The notes: generated by a model from the letters alone, not told the origin. 64,000 bases of DNA from Tsukamurella paurometabola (GCF_900631615.1 NZ_LR131273.1:3008850-3072849), one strand, 5' to 3'. Positions 1 to 9,075 are shown, numbered from the stretch's first letter. Program-made: numbers and translations.

Positions 1-1090
1 CCCGCTCAACCTGGGCGGCGTCGGCGCCACGGGCACCGCGGCGGCCAACGCGATCGCCGCGCGGGCCGACGTCGTCATCGGGATCGGCACGCGCTACAGC
101 GATTTCACCACGGCGAGCCGGACCGCGTTCCAGGACACGGGCGTGCGGTTCGTCAACGTCAACGTCGCCTCGTTCGACGCCTACAAGCACGGATCGCAGC
201 TGCCGGTGATCGCCGACGCGCGGGAGACCCTCGCTACGCTGCGGGGCGAACTCGCCGGCCACCGGGTGCCCGCGGACCACACCGCCGCGGCCGCTTCCGC
301 GAAGGCGGAATGGGACGCGGTCGTCGACGCGGCACTCGCGCCGACCGGCGCGGACCTGCCCGGCCAGCCCGAGGTGATCGGCGCGGTACACGCGGCCATG
401 GACTCCGAAGACGTGATCATCCAGGCTGCGGGGTCGCTTCCCGGTGACCTGCAGAAGCTCTGGCGGGTGCGGGATCCGCTCGGCTACCACGTCGAATACG
501 CCTTCTCCTGCATGGGATACGAGATCGCCGGCGGTCTCGGCGCCAAGCGCGGGCTCCTCGCCCTGGGCGACGACCGGGACGTCGTCGTGATGGTCGGCGA
601 CGGCTCGTACCTCATGCTCAACAGCGAGCTGGTGACCGCCGTCGCCGAGGGGATCAAGCTGATCGTCGTCATCGTCGAGAACCAGGGGTACGCCTCGATC
701 GGCCACCTCTCGGAGACGGTCGGCTCGCAGCGCTACGGCACCCGCTACCGCACCGCGGACGAATCCGGCGGCGTCCCCGCGCCCGACCTCGAGCGGGGGG
801 AGTTCCTCCCCGTCGACCTGGCCGCGAACGCCCGGAGCTACGGCGCGAGGGTGATCGACATCGCGCCCGGACCCGAATCGATCGCGCAGCTCACCGAGGC
901 CGTCCGCGCCGCCAAGGCGGCGACCGGCCCGACCGTGATCCAGATCCACAACGACCCGTTCGTGTACGCGCCCGACGGCGACGGCTGGTGGGACGTCCCG
1001 GTCGCCGAAGTCTCCACGATCGACAGCACCATCACCGCCCGCGCCGAATACCTCGACCAACAGAAGGCACAGCGGCCCCTGCTCGGCTGA
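1..1090 (+). CDS. iolD: 3D-(3,5/4)-trihydroxycyclohexane-1,2-dione hydrolase (C-terminal part)
   Basis: The gene enters from the left edge; the frame is open from base 2 and about 362 residues of the C-terminal part are present. IolD is a thiamine-diphosphate enzyme that opens the ring of diketo-inositol in myo-inositol catabolism. The part seen runs from the central domain (GIGTRYSDF) into the ThDP-binding domain, with the cofactor motif MVGDGSYLMLNSEL and the preceding CMGYEIAGGLGAK stretch. It is followed by iolE, iolG and iolH on the same strand, as in the Corynebacterium iol cluster. The family assignment is firm; the start and N-terminal domain lie outside the window. Confidence 0.93.
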   Translation, partial: PLNLGGVGATGTAAANAIAARADVVIGIGTRYSDFTTASRTAFQDTGVRFVNVNVASFDAYKHGSQLPVIADARETLATLRGELAGHRVPADHTAAAASAKAEWDAVVDAALAPTGADLPGQPEVIGAVHAAMDSEDVIIQAAGSLPGDLQKLWRVRDPLGYHVEYAFSCMGYEIAGGLGAKRGLLALGDDRDVVVMVGDGSYLMLNSELVTAVAEGIKLIVVIVENQGYASIGHLSETVGSQRYGTRYRTADESGGVPAPDLERGEFLPVDLAANARSYGARVIDIAPGPESIAQLTEAVRAAKAATGPTVIQIHNDPFVYAPDGDGWWDVPVAEVSTIDSTITARAEYLDQQKAQRPLLG

Positions 1091-1134
1091 GCCGCGCCCG
1101 CCCCTCCCACGACCAGACCGTAAGGACCACCCTC

Positions 1135-2079
1135 ATGACCGACACCCTGGGCACGACCACCTCCGCCGCCGCGCACACCGAGGGCCTGCGCATCGGCACC
1201 GCCCCCGACTCGTGGGGCGTGTGGTTCCCCGAGCATCCCCGCCAGACGCCGTGGGAGCGCTTCCTCGACGAGGTCGCCGAAGCCGGTTACCACTACATCG
1301 AACTCGGCCCCTACGGCTACCTGCCGACCGATCCCGAGCGGCTCAAGGACGAGCTCGACAAGCGCGACCTCGAGCTCTCCGGCGGCACGATCTTCACCGG
1401 CTTCCACAAGGGTGCCGACCAGTGGGAGCGCGCCTGGAAGCAGGTGAGCGACGTCGCGACGCTCGTGGGCGCCCTCGGCGCCGAGCACATCGTCGTCATC
1501 CCGGACCTGTGGCGCTCCGACCTCACCGGGGAGGCCCTCGAATCCCGCACGCTGGACGACGAGCAGTGGAAGGCGCTCGCCGCGGGACACGACCGGCTCG
1601 GCAAGGCCCTGGCCGAGGAGTACGGCATCACGCAGCAGTTCCATTCCCACGCGGACAGCCACGTGGGAACGACCCGCGAGGTGGAGCGCCTGCTCGCCGA
1701 GACCGACCCGCGGTATCTGAGCCTGTGCCTGGACACCGGGCACTTCGCCTATTACGGCGGCGACAACGTGGCTCTCATGCAGCGTCACCCGGAGCGCATC
1801 GGGTACCTGCACCTCAAGCAGATCGACCCGGAACTGATCTGGGAGGTGCTCAAGAACGACACCCCGTTCGCCGACGCCGCCTCCGCGATCATGGTCGAGC
1901 CGCCGAACGGCGTCCCGGACTTCGCACCCGTCATCGAGGAGGCGCTGCGGATCAACCCGGACCTGTTCGCGATCGTCGAGCAGGACATGCCGGGCTGCGA
2001 CATCGACCTCCCCGCGGGCATCGCCACCCGGACACGGCAGCACATCTTCGGTTGCCACCCGCTCACCCGCACCCGCTGA
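1135..2079 (+). CDS. iolE: Inosose dehydratase-like TIM-barrel protein (IolE)
   Basis: A 314-residue sugar phosphate isomerase/epimerase (AP endonuclease 2-like TIM barrel). The family signs are IGTAPDSWGVWFP near the start, the metal-site stretch QQFHSHADSHVG, the LCLDTGHFAYYGG motif and YLHLKQID. IolE dehydrates 2-keto-myo-inositol, the step before IolD. The position between iolD and iolG, in the order iolD-iolE-iolG-iolH, supports IolE over the related isomerase IolI, though sequence alone does not settle this. The ATG at 1135 is chosen because it follows TAAGGA and lies 44 bases after the iolD stop; an upstream in-frame start inside iolD would give an implausible leader. Confidence 0.8.
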   Translation: MTDTLGTTTSAAAHTEGLRIGTAPDSWGVWFPEHPRQTPWERFLDEVAEAGYHYIELGPYGYLPTDPERLKDELDKRDLELSGGTIFTGFHKGADQWERAWKQVSDVATLVGALGAEHIVVIPDLWRSDLTGEALESRTLDDEQWKALAAGHDRLGKALAEEYGITQQFHSHADSHVGTTREVERLLAETDPRYLSLCLDTGHFAYYGGDNVALMQRHPERIGYLHLKQIDPELIWEVLKNDTPFADAASAIMVEPPNGVPDFAPVIEEALRINPDLFAIVEQDMPGCDIDLPAGIATRTRQHIFGCHPLTRTR

Positions 2080-2117
2080 TCCCGCCCGGAACTCGAAGAC
2101 CTACAAGGAGACAGAGC

Positions 2118-3140
2118 ATGACCAACGACCTCCGCGTCGCCGTGGTGGGCGCCGGCATGATGGGTGCCGACCACGTGAAGCGCATCGCCACCACGATCGC
2201 CGGGGCGACCGTGTCCGCGGTCGTCGAGCCCGATGGGGCGCGCCGTGCCGCCGCCCTCGAGCTCGCCCCCGGTGCCGCCGGCTTCGCCGACCTCGACGAG
2301 GCCCTCGCGTCGGGGGTCGTCGACGCCGTGCTGGTGGCGACCCCCGGACAGTTCCACGAGGACGCGCTGCTCACGGTCCTCGCCGCGGGCCTGCCCGTGT
2401 TGTGCGAGAAACCCCTCACCCAGGACCCCGAATCCTCGTGGCGGGTCGTCGAGGCCGAGATGGCCGGCGGCCGGCAGCTGATCCAGGTCGGGTTCATGCG
2501 GCGCTTCGACCGCGAGTACGAGGAGCTGCGGAAGGTGGTGTCCGCCAAACCCGCCGGCGACCTGGTCATGCTGCACGCCCGCCACCGCAATGCGTCGGTG
2601 CCCGACAGCTACGTGCAGACGATGCTCATCAACGATTCCGTCGTGCACGAGTTCGACGTGGTGCCCTGGCTCGCCGGTGGGGTCGTGACCTCCGTCGAGG
2701 TCAAGTACCCGCGCCGCAACTCACGCAGCCCGGAGCACCTGCGCGAGCCGATCCTCGTGCTCATGGAGCTCGACAACGGCGTCCTCGTCGACGTGGAGAT
2801 GAACGTCTCCATCGAGTTCGGGTACCAGGTCGAGACCGAGGCCGTCTTCGAGCAGGGCGTCGCCCGGATCGGCGAGCCCGCGGGCCTGCAGCTGTGGCAG
2901 CGCGGCCGCTTCTCCGTCGCCGATCACGCCGACTTCACCACGAGGTTCCGCGAGGCCTACGACCGGCAGGTGCAGGCCTGGGTCGATGCGGCGAAGGCCG
3001 GCACGATCGCCGGTCCGTCTGCCTTCGACGGGTACAAGGTGGCCGTGTGCTGCGCCGCCGGGGTGAAGGCACTGGAGACCACCGGACCCGTGCCGGTCGA
3101 ACTCCCCGAGATGCCGGCGTTCTACGCCGAGCGCGCCTAG
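2118..3140 (+). CDS. iolG: Inositol 2-dehydrogenase (Gfo/Idh/MocA family)
   Basis: A 340-residue NAD-dependent dehydrogenase. The N-terminal Rossmann fold shows VAVVGAGMMGADH, followed by the family motif CEKPLT at about residues 96-101 and the substrate-domain stretch INDSVVHEFDVVPWL. That stretch carries the catalytic Asp and His of the IolG group. The enzyme oxidises myo-inositol to 2-keto-myo-inositol (first step of the pathway); some close relatives act on scyllo- or D-chiro-inositol, so the exact substrate is inferred. The ATG follows a strong AAGGAG at 2105-2110. It lies between iolE and iolH in one operon. Confidence 0.88.
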   Translation: MTNDLRVAVVGAGMMGADHVKRIATTIAGATVSAVVEPDGARRAAALELAPGAAGFADLDEALASGVVDAVLVATPGQFHEDALLTVLAAGLPVLCEKPLTQDPESSWRVVEAEMAGGRQLIQVGFMRRFDREYEELRKVVSAKPAGDLVMLHARHRNASVPDSYVQTMLINDSVVHEFDVVPWLAGGVVTSVEVKYPRRNSRSPEHLREPILVLMELDNGVLVDVEMNVSIEFGYQVETEAVFEQGVARIGEPAGLQLWQRGRFSVADHADFTTRFREAYDRQVQAWVDAAKAGTIAGPSAFDGYKVAVCCAAGVKALETTGPVPVELPEMPAFYAERA

Positions 3141-3148
3141 GGGGCATC

Positions 3149-4024
3149 GTGGTCCGCATCGCCCTCGACCCGACGCCCTACCACTCCACCCACGACTTCG
3201 AGGACTTCTTCGACGTCGCCGCGAAGGCCGGCTACGAGTGGATCCAACTGACCCCGCATCCGGACTTCATCCCGTTCTTCGCGCACCCGCGCGTGGACCG
3301 GGCTCAGCTCGCCCGGGTGCGCGAGCGCGCCGCCGCCGCGGGCGTGGGGATCTCCTCGCTGCTGCCCGTGCAGCGCATCTCGTGGCCGGACGAGCCGCAG
3401 CGAGAGACCGCCGTGCGGAACTTCCGGCGCATCATCGCGATCGCCGCCGAACTCGAGGTGCCCGTGATCAACACCGAGTTCAGCGGCCGCCCCGAGCGCG
3501 CCGAGGAATCCGAGGCGGGCTTCTACCGGAGCATGGAGGAGCTCGTCCCGGTCCTCGAGCGGGAGGGCGTCACGCTGAACATCGACCCGCACCCCGACGA
3601 CTTCGTCGAGGACGGACTCGAGGCGTGGCGGATCATCCGCGGCCTGGACTCGCCCGCCGTCGGCTTCGTCTACGTGGGTAGCCACACCTTCCACTACGGC
3701 GACCGCGCCGCTTCGCTGATCCCGCAGCTGGGGGAGCGTCTGGGGGCGGTCTACGCCGCCGACACCTTCGATCACCGCCGCTCGCACGGACTGCGGTACA
3801 TCACCAACCCGCCGGGCAATGCGGTCCGCGTGCACCAGCACCTGACCATCGGCGACGGCGACGTGGATTGGGACGAGCTGTTCGGCCGCCTCGGCGCTTC
3901 CGGGTTCCTCGCGCGCGCGGACGCGATCATCTGCTCCAACGTCTTCGCCGAGGACGAACGTGCCGACGAGGTCTCCGCGCTCCAGCTGGAGAGGATCCGG
4001 TCGCTGGTCGCGGCGCACTCGTGA
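3149..4024 (+). CDS. iolH: Sugar isomerase/epimerase family protein IolH
   Basis: A 291-residue TIM-barrel protein of the isomerase/epimerase family. Features of the inositol-cluster protein IolH are RIALDPTPYHSTHDF at the N-terminus, NTEFSGRPERAEESEAGFY in the middle, NIDPHPDDFVEDG with likely metal ligands, and HGLRYITNPPGNAVRVHQH. The precise reaction of IolH is not well established. A GTG start is used 8 bases after the iolG stop, and the gene is the last of the operon in this window. The stop lies 36 bases before gltX. Confidence 0.8.
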   Translation: MVRIALDPTPYHSTHDFEDFFDVAAKAGYEWIQLTPHPDFIPFFAHPRVDRAQLARVRERAAAAGVGISSLLPVQRISWPDEPQRETAVRNFRRIIAIAAELEVPVINTEFSGRPERAEESEAGFYRSMEELVPVLEREGVTLNIDPHPDDFVEDGLEAWRIIRGLDSPAVGFVYVGSHTFHYGDRAASLIPQLGERLGAVYAADTFDHRRSHGLRYITNPPGNAVRVHQHLTIGDGDVDWDELFGRLGASGFLARADAIICSNVFAEDERADEVSALQLERIRSLVAAHS

Positions 4025-4047
4025 ACGGGTGCGCCGCGCGCGGCGAC

Positions 4048-4053
4048 TACCCT
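4048..4053 (+). promoter_or_regulatory. Candidate -10 for leaderless gltX
   Basis: TACCCT ends 7 nt before the GTG start of gltX, so transcription would begin at or next to the start codon. It lies in the short iolH-gltX gap and there is no Shine-Dalgarno sequence. Confidence 0.45.
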
Positions 4054-4060
4054 GGACGCC

Positions 4061-5587
4061 GTGACTGAGTCTTCCGCCGCACCGTCGAACACCGCCGCAC
4101 CCGGGTCCGTCCGGGTGCGCTTCTGCCCGTCGCCCACCGGCACGCCGCACGTCGGCATGGTGCGCACCGCGCTGTTCAACTTCGCCCACGCGCGACACAC
4201 CGGCGGTACTTTCGTCTTCCGCATCGAGGACACTGACGCCGCCCGCGACAGCGAGGAGAGCTACGCCGCGATCCTCGAATCGCTGCGCTGGCTCGGCCTC
4301 GACTGGGACGAGGGCCCCGAGGTCGGCGGGCCGTACGGCCCCTACCGCCAGTCCGAGCGCAAGGACCTGCACCTGGACGTCGTGCGGCGCCTCGTCGAGG
4401 GCGGCTACGCCTACGAGGCCTTCTCGACGCCGGAGGAGGTGGAGGCGCGGCACGTCGCCGCCGGCCGGAACCCGAAGCTGGGCTACGACAACTTCGACCG
4501 TGACCTCACCGAGGATCAGAAGGCCGCCTACCGCGCCGAGGGGCGCAGCCCCGTCGTGCGCCTGCGCATGCCCGATCACGACTTCACGTGGAACGACATG
4601 GTGCGCGGCGAGACCACCTTCGCCGCGGGCAGCGTGCCGGACTTCGCGCTGACCCGCGCGAACGGCGATCCGCTGTACACCCTCGTCAACCCCGTCGACG
4701 ACGCGATGATGAGGATCACGCACGTGCTCCGCGGCGAGGACCTGCTCAGCTCCACGCCGCGCCAGCTCGCGCTGTACGAGGCGCTGGAGAAGATCGGCGT
4801 CGCCGAGCGCACCCCCGAGTTCGGGCACCTGCCGTTCGTGATGGGGGAGGGCAACAAGAAGCTCTCCAAGCGCGACCCCGAGTCCAACCTCTTCCACCAC
4901 CGCGACCGCGGCTTCCTCCCCGAGGGCCTGCTCAACTATCTGGCGCTGCTCGGCTGGGGCATCTCGCCGGACAACGACGTGTTCAGCCTCGACGAGATGA
5001 TCGCAGCGTTCGACGTGCACCGGGTGAACTCCAACCCGGCGCGCTTCGACCAGAAGAAGGCCGACGCGATCAACGCCGAACACATCCGCCTGCTCGCGCC
5101 GGACGACTTCGCGGCCCGGCTGCGGGCCTTCCTCGTCGAGCGGGGCTTCGTCGACGGTGCGCGCCTGGGGGACGAGTTCGCGACCGCGGCGGAGCTCGTG
5201 CAGACCCGCATCGTGGTGCTGTCGGACGCCTGGGACCTGCTGAAGTTCCTCTACGTCGATGAGGCCGACTTCTCCGTGGACCCGGCGGCCGCGGCGAAGA
5301 ACATCAAGGCCGACGCCGGCCAGGTGCTCGACGAGAGCATTGCCGCGCTCGAGGGGCTCACGGACTGGACCACCGAGGCCATCGAGGGTGCGCTGAAGGG
5401 CCGGCTCATCGACGAGCTGGAGCTCAAGCCGCGCAAGGCCTACGCTCCGATCCGCGTCGGCGTCACGGGCTCACCCATCAGCCCGCCGCTGTTCGAGTCG
5501 CTGGAGTTGCTCGGCCGCGAGCGCACCCTGGGCCGCCTCGCCGCCGCTCGTACGCTTGTCCCCGCCGACGGCGCGGCGCCGCAATAG
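4061..5587 (+). CDS. gltX: Glutamyl-tRNA synthetase
   Basis: A 508-residue class I aminoacyl-tRNA synthetase that charges tRNA-Glu. The HIGH-type signature is in [19 protein letters not shown] near residue 25, the Glu/zinc-region stretch [15 protein letters not shown] follows, and the KMSKS-type loop reads KLSKRDP. In organisms without GlnRS this enzyme also charges tRNA-Gln non-discriminatingly. The gene stands immediately upstream of tRNA-Gln and two tRNA-Glu genes, so enzyme and substrates are linked. The start is GTG with no Shine-Dalgarno but a TACCCT box 7 nt upstream. Confidence 0.95.
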   Translation: MTESSAAPSNTAAPGSVRVRFCPSPTGTPHVGMVRTALFNFAHARHTGGTFVFRIEDTDAARDSEESYAAILESLRWLGLDWDEGPEVGGPYGPYRQSERKDLHLDVVRRLVEGGYAYEAFSTPEEVEARHVAAGRNPKLGYDNFDRDLTEDQKAAYRAEGRSPVVRLRMPDHDFTWNDMVRGETTFAAGSVPDFALTRANGDPLYTLVNPVDDAMMRITHVLRGEDLLSSTPRQLALYEALEKIGVAERTPEFGHLPFVMGEGNKKLSKRDPESNLFHHRDRGFLPEGLLNYLALLGWGISPDNDVFSLDEMIAAFDVHRVNSNPARFDQKKADAINAEHIRLLAPDDFAARLRAFLVERGFVDGARLGDEFATAAELVQTRIVVLSDAWDLLKFLYVDEADFSVDPAAAAKNIKADAGQVLDESIAALEGLTDWTTEAIEGALKGRLIDELELKPRKAYAPIRVGVTGSPISPPLFESLELLGRERTLGRLAAARTLVPADGAAPQ

Positions 5588-5678
5588 GGATGACCTGGCG
5601 ATTTGGCGTTCCCAGCGCGGCTGGGTAAGCTGGATCGCGGCTCAAAACGAGGTCGGAAACGATCTCGGGGAGAGCCAT

Positions 5679-5750
5679 TGGCCTATGGTGTAATTGGCAA
5701 CACAGCTGATTCTGGTTCAGCCATTCTAGGTTCGAGTCCTGGTAGGCCAG
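5679..5750 (+). tRNA. tRNA-Gln (CTG anticodon)
   Basis: The 7-bp acceptor stem pairs TGGCCTA (5679-5685) with TAGGCCA (5743-5749), with G as discriminator base. The anticodon stem GCTGA/TCAGC encloses a loop with anticodon CTG at 5712-5714, and the T arm contains GGTTCGAGTCC. No CCA is encoded. Confidence 0.95.
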
Positions 5751-5757
5751 CGTGACA

Positions 5758-5781
5758 GCGCCCTCCGCATGCGGAGGGCGC
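5758..5781 (+). terminator. 24-nt perfect palindrome between tRNA-Gln and tRNA-Glu
   Basis: Arms GCGCCCTCCGCA and their exact complement abut, giving a strong GC hairpin 7 nt after the tRNA-Gln 3' end. No T-run follows. It may be an intrinsic-type terminator or a structure used in tRNA 3' processing; the sequence does not decide. Confidence 0.5.
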
Positions 5782-5788
5782 AGTCCTA

Positions 5789-5861
5789 GCCCCCGTCGTC
5801 TAGCGGCCTAGGACGCCGCCCTCTCACGGCGGTAGCGTGGGTTCGAATCCCATCGGGGGTA
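5789..5861 (+). tRNA. tRNA-Glu (CTC anticodon), copy 1
   Basis: The acceptor stem is GCCCCCG (5789-5795) with CGGGGGT (5854-5860, a G-U closing pair) and A as discriminator. The anticodon stem CCGCC/GGCGG carries anticodon CTC at 5823-5825. The T arm is GGGTTCGAATCCC. Copy 2 downstream is identical over all 73 bases. Confidence 0.95.
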
Positions 5862-5932
5862 CGTTCGGTGCAGGTGTGCTACCTTCATCGACATCGTCGA
5901 GGCGCCTCGCGCGCGCGTCGGCGCCAGTTCTA

Positions 5933-6005
5933 GCCCCCGTCGTCTAGCGGCCTAGGACGCCGCCCTCTCACGGCGGTAGCGTGGGTTCGAATCCCATCGG
6001 GGGTA
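5933..6005 (+). tRNA. tRNA-Glu (CTC anticodon), copy 2
   Basis: All 73 bases are identical to the copy at 5789-5861. The two copies are separated by 71 bases of unrelated sequence, except that both are preceded by GT(T/C)CTA. The block is followed directly by a strong terminator. Confidence 0.95.
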
Positions 6006-6010
6006 CAACG

Positions 6011-6040
6011 GAAGGCCCGGATCTGACGATCCGGGCCTTC
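6011..6040 (+). terminator. Intrinsic terminator after the tRNA genes
   Basis: A perfect 12-bp stem, GAAGGCCCGGAT (6011-6022) with its complement at 6029-6040, has a 6-nt loop and starts 5 nt after the second tRNA-Glu. There is no long T-tract, as is usual in this group. The 163 bases from 6041 to the next gene show nothing else I can name. Confidence 0.8.
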
Positions 6041-6203
6041 GTCGTCTGCGTGGACCAGTCATTCATGAACCGGCGAGCGATGATCGCGGACCCGTAGCGG
6101 GCGGGCGGCCACTTTTCGGCACACGATATTCTCGGTACGTGATGTCGAATCGATGTTTGCTCGTCGGGCCGGGTGGAGGTGTTCGGAGGTTCGAGGTTCC
6201 GGC

Positions 6204-6743
6204 ATGGTGATCGAGACGCCCTGGGTCGAGCTGGCGGATGTCGCGGCGTCCTCCGTCAGCGGGTGGCGGGCCGTCTGGGTGGTCGTGGGCATCGCGGTGG
6301 CCTTTCTACCGATCGTCGTGTGGAAAGCACGGTGGGCGGAGCGGTGGCAGTGGTGGAAGTCGGTGCTGTTCTTCGTCGCCTGGTTCTGTGTGGGCGTGCC
6401 GATCGCCGCGGTCATCGCCGGCGACACGCACTCCTCCGCGCACGCCGACGATGTTCTGACGCGTGCCTTGACGGCCCAGCCCGCCGTGCTGCAGCCGGGC
6501 TCGGTCGTCGTCGAGCAGTCCGATCACTCGGCGGGAACGTCGATGCATGCGCCGTACCAGGGCGAGGAGACGGATTACACTGTCGCGTTCTCGGTGATCG
6601 CCGCCGATCGGCTGTCGCGCTGCGAGGGCACGGTGACGCTCAAGCGGAACAACGCCCCGCGGGGGCGGAACGCGCCCGTCTTCGCCCGACTCCGGGCGAA
6701 CTGCGCGTCGGCTCCGGTGTCGCCGGCGCCGGCTGCGCCCTGA
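6204..6743 (+). CDS. Hypothetical protein with two predicted membrane segments
   Basis: I do not recognise this 179-residue protein. From the ATG at 6204 there is a first hydrophobic segment (WRAVWVVVGIAVAFLPIVVW), a short basic/aromatic loop and a second one (SVLFFVAWFCVGVPIAAVIAG). A hydrophilic domain of about 110 residues follows, with two cysteines (in RCEGTVTL and RANCASAP) that could form a disulfide outside the membrane. The C-terminus is Pro/Ala rich. A start 51 bases upstream (6153) is in frame but lacks a ribosome site; the chosen start has GA/GG-rich sequence before it. It converges on amiC with a 21-base gap. Confidence 0.6.
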   Translation: MVIETPWVELADVAASSVSGWRAVWVVVGIAVAFLPIVVWKARWAERWQWWKSVLFFVAWFCVGVPIAAVIAGDTHSSAHADDVLTRALTAQPAVLQPGSVVVEQSDHSAGTSMHAPYQGEETDYTVAFSVIAADRLSRCEGTVTLKRNNAPRGRNAPVFARLRANCASAPVSPAPAAP

Positions 6744-6764
6744 GCCGGTCGAACCCGTGCGTCA

Positions 6765-7811
6765 TCAGAGTTGACCGATCACGTCGAAATCGCAGCCCTC
6801 CGCGCGGGCGAGGTACATCCGCTGATGCGCGTGGCCGTCGCGGAGCGCCATGTTGCCGCGGGCACCCTCGTAGTGCACGCCGCCCACCCCGGCCATGATG
6901 TCGCGGACGTCCGTGCTGCGCACCGTCGACAACAGGGACTCGAGCAGGAGCATGCCCTCGAAACAGGACTCACCCATCGACGTGGGCGTGCAGGCGTCGG
7001 GACCGAACCGGCCGAAGTACCGGGAGCCGAACTCCATGGATTCGGAGGTCACCACGGAGTCGAAGTAGCCCGCCGACGCGAACAGGTCGCGCGTGGCGTC
7101 GGGGCCCGAGGCCATGAGCATGTGCTCGTCCATGAGCGGCGAGTAGCGCACGAAGGCCTCGTCCAGGCCCGCCGCGGCGAAGGCGCGATTGAACTCGACC
7201 GCGTCCTGCCCGAGCAGGAGCATCAGTACGCCATCGGCGTCGGATCGGGCGATGTCGGCGACCACCGACGAGAAGTCCTCGGTGCCGACGGGGACGAAGC
7301 GCGCGCCGACCAGGGCGTCGCCGAGACGGCGCGCGAAGCGGACGCAGGCCTTGGCACTGTCGCGAGCCCACAGGTAGTCGCTGCCCACGATCCACCAGCG
7401 GCGCAGGCCGCGCTCGCGGCGGAGCCACTCGAGGGCGGGGAGGATCTGCTCCTCGGGCGTCTCGCCCGTGAGGAAGACCCCCGCCGTGGATTCGCCTCCC
7501 TCGTAGAGCGCCGTGTAGACGTAGGGCACGCGCAGGTCGAGCCGTGCCGAGAGCGCTCGGCGCACGTCGGAGGTGTGCCAGCCGACGATCGCATCGATCT
7601 CGCCCGTCGCCAGTAGGGATTCGACCTCGCGGGTCACGTTCGCGACGCCGGTCGCGGCGTCGATGGGGCGCACGGCCAACTCGCGACCCAGGATGCCGCC
7701 CCTGCTGTTGATGTCGTCGGCCGCCAGCGTCGTGCAACTGAGGCACGACGGACCGAACAGCCCCGCGGGGCCACGTCGGGGATACAGCAACCCAACGGTG
7801 TACTCGCTCAT
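6765..7811 (-). CDS. amiC: Amide-sensing periplasmic-binding-fold protein AmiC
   Basis: A 348-residue type I periplasmic-binding-fold protein (Peripla_BP_6; AmiC/UrtA group). Visible family motifs are TVGLLYPRRGPAG at the N-terminus, DDINSRGGILG, IVGWHTSDVRRAL and PTSMGESCFEGMLLLESL near the C-terminus. There is no signal peptide or lipobox, so it should be cytoplasmic like Pseudomonas AmiC, an amide sensor rather than a transporter component. It lies divergently from the MarR/amiS/amiE/amiB genes, in line with the amidase clusters of Mycobacterium smegmatis and Rhodococcus. The ligand is inferred from context. Confidence 0.78.
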   Translation of the reverse strand: MSEYTVGLLYPRRGPAGLFGPSCLSCTTLAADDINSRGGILGRELAVRPIDAATGVANVTREVESLLATGEIDAIVGWHTSDVRRALSARLDLRVPYVYTALYEGGESTAGVFLTGETPEEQILPALEWLRRERGLRRWWIVGSDYLWARDSAKACVRFARRLGDALVGARFVPVGTEDFSSVVADIARSDADGVLMLLLGQDAVEFNRAFAAAGLDEAFVRYSPLMDEHMLMASGPDATRDLFASAGYFDSVVTSESMEFGSRYFGRFGPDACTPTSMGESCFEGMLLLESLLSTVRSTDVRDIMAGVGGVHYEGARGNMALRDGHAHQRMYLARAEGCDFDVIGQL

Positions 7812-7919
7812 GGACGTCCGCTCGTCTGAAGTCCTGCACTACGGACCGGTGTGCCACCGAGCCTACGCGGAGTGCGCCCGCGCCCGCGGCCGAACGCGAT
7901 ACAGTAGGCGCGGATTGCG

Positions 7920-8300
7920 ATGACACAGTCGAGGATCGAGGCCGGTATGGACGCGAGTGCGGACCTGCGGGAGGCGCCGGGGCGCACCGCGTTCGCAGCC
8001 GTGTGCGAGGCCGACGACCTCGTCCTGAACGTCCTGATCCCGGCCCTCGCGGAGCACGACCTCACCATCGAGCACTTCCGCGCCCTGCGCCTGCTGGCGT
8101 CGGTCGAGGGCGCCACCGTCGGTGAGCTCGCGGCCCGGACGGGCACCACACCGTCGTCGACGACCCGTCTCGTCGACCGGCTCGTCGAGCGCAACCTGGC
8201 CTACCGGCGCCCGGCGCCGGGTGATCGTCGCAGCGTCCTGTTGACGATCTCCGACACCGGCCGCGAGGTCTGGGACTCGCTCGTGCTCCGGCTCTCCTGA
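7920..8300 (+). CDS. MarR-family regulator of the amidase genes
   Basis: A 126-residue winged-helix protein. The helix-turn-helix region reads TVGELAARTGTTPSSTTRLVDRLVERN, and the wing carries the MarR signature RRPAPGDRRSVLLTISDTGR. It ends soon after the wing, so the C-terminal dimerisation helix is short for the family. An in-frame ATG at 7947 is an alternative start. Position and type match AmiA of the M. smegmatis acetamidase cluster. A spaced inverted repeat before amiS (8359-8387) is a plausible binding site. A repressor role is inferred. Confidence 0.8.
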   Translation: MTQSRIEAGMDASADLREAPGRTAFAAVCEADDLVLNVLIPALAEHDLTIEHFRALRLLASVEGATVGELAARTGTTPSSTTRLVDRLVERNLAYRRPAPGDRRSVLLTISDTGREVWDSLVLRLS

Positions 8301-8358
8301 GCGCTCTCACCTGCTTTTTCATCGATTCCGCTGCGCGCAGCGCGCTCCCCGCCAATAC

Positions 8359-8387
8359 TACCGATCAGAGATAGTGCCGAATCGGTA
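8359..8387 (+). promoter_or_regulatory. Inverted repeat in front of amiS
   Basis: TACCGAT (8359-8365) and its exact complement ATCGGTA (8381-8387) are separated by 15 bases in the 104-base gap between the MarR gene and amiS. The right arm runs into TAATAA (8386-8391), a possible -10 hexamer. This would suit an operator for the adjacent MarR protein, but no binding data can be read from the sequence. Confidence 0.4.
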
Positions 8388-8404
8388 ATAAATCGGGAGT
8401 CGCG

Positions 8405-9037
8405 ATGACCACACTCGGATTGCTCTTCGTCGGGGCCGTTCTGTTCGTCAACGGGGCCTGGTTCCTCGGGGCGATCTCCGCCCGTGAGGCCGGCGTCTTC
8501 AACCTCTTCGTCGGGGCGATGCAGGTCATCCTGCCGACCCTGGCGGTGGTCGCCGCCGACGGCGACCTCGGCGGGGTGTTCGGGGCGGGCTCCAGCTACC
8601 TGTTCGGGTTCACCTACCTGTTCGTGGGCGTCAACAACCTCATGGGCAACGACGGCCGCGGCCTCGGCTGGTACTCGATCTTCGTCACCGCCATGGCGAT
8701 CGTCTTCGGCGGCTACTCGCTCGCCACCGATCCGGTCTTCGGCGTCATCTGGTTCGTGTGGGCCGTGATGTGGCTGATGTTCTTCCTCATCCTGGCCTGC
8801 GGGAGGACCGCCCTCATGCCGTTCACCGGGTGGCTCATCCTGATCGGCTCGCACCTGACCTGCACGATCCCCGCGCTCATGGCGTGGCGCGGGAGCTGGC
8901 CCACCAGTGCGTCGGCGGCACTGTGGGCGGCGGTGATCGCCGTCGCCCTCCTGGCGGTCAGCGCCGTGGCCGCCAGGACCGCGCCGACGCTGCCCCTACC
9001 CGCGCGCGACTCCGTCGCCACACCCGAATCCGCGTAA
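8405..9037 (+). CDS. amiS: AmiS/UreI-family membrane channel
   Basis: A 210-residue integral membrane protein with about six hydrophobic segments, starting at the N-terminus ([18 protein letters not shown]). The AmiS/UreI signs are the early GAxLFVNGxWF and [13 protein letters not shown] segments and [16 protein letters not shown]. UreI is a urea channel; AmiS is taken to pass short-chain amides, which fits its position immediately before the amidase. The extra Ala/Pro-rich C-terminal tail is likely cytoplasmic. The start ATG follows CGGGAG. Confidence 0.85.
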   Translation: MTTLGLLFVGAVLFVNGAWFLGAISAREAGVFNLFVGAMQVILPTLAVVAADGDLGGVFGAGSSYLFGFTYLFVGVNNLMGNDGRGLGWYSIFVTAMAIVFGGYSLATDPVFGVIWFVWAVMWLMFFLILACGRTALMPFTGWLILIGSHLTCTIPALMAWRGSWPTSASAALWAAVIAVALLAVSAVAARTAPTLPLPARDSVATPESA

Positions 9038-9075
9038 TCCCCGCCCGACAAGGAAATCCAACGAAAGGTTCCACC

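Noticed and set aside
838-2058. Long antisense open frame over iolD/iolE (about 400 codons on the minus strand)
   Set aside because: It is opposite genuine iol genes, has Arg/Gly/Val-rich composition without family motifs, and reflects the third-position G+C bias of the true strand.
6006-6203. Additional small RNA or tRNA after the second tRNA-Glu
   Set aside because: Apart from the terminator hairpin at 6011-6040 no cloverleaf, promoter or conserved element could be found.
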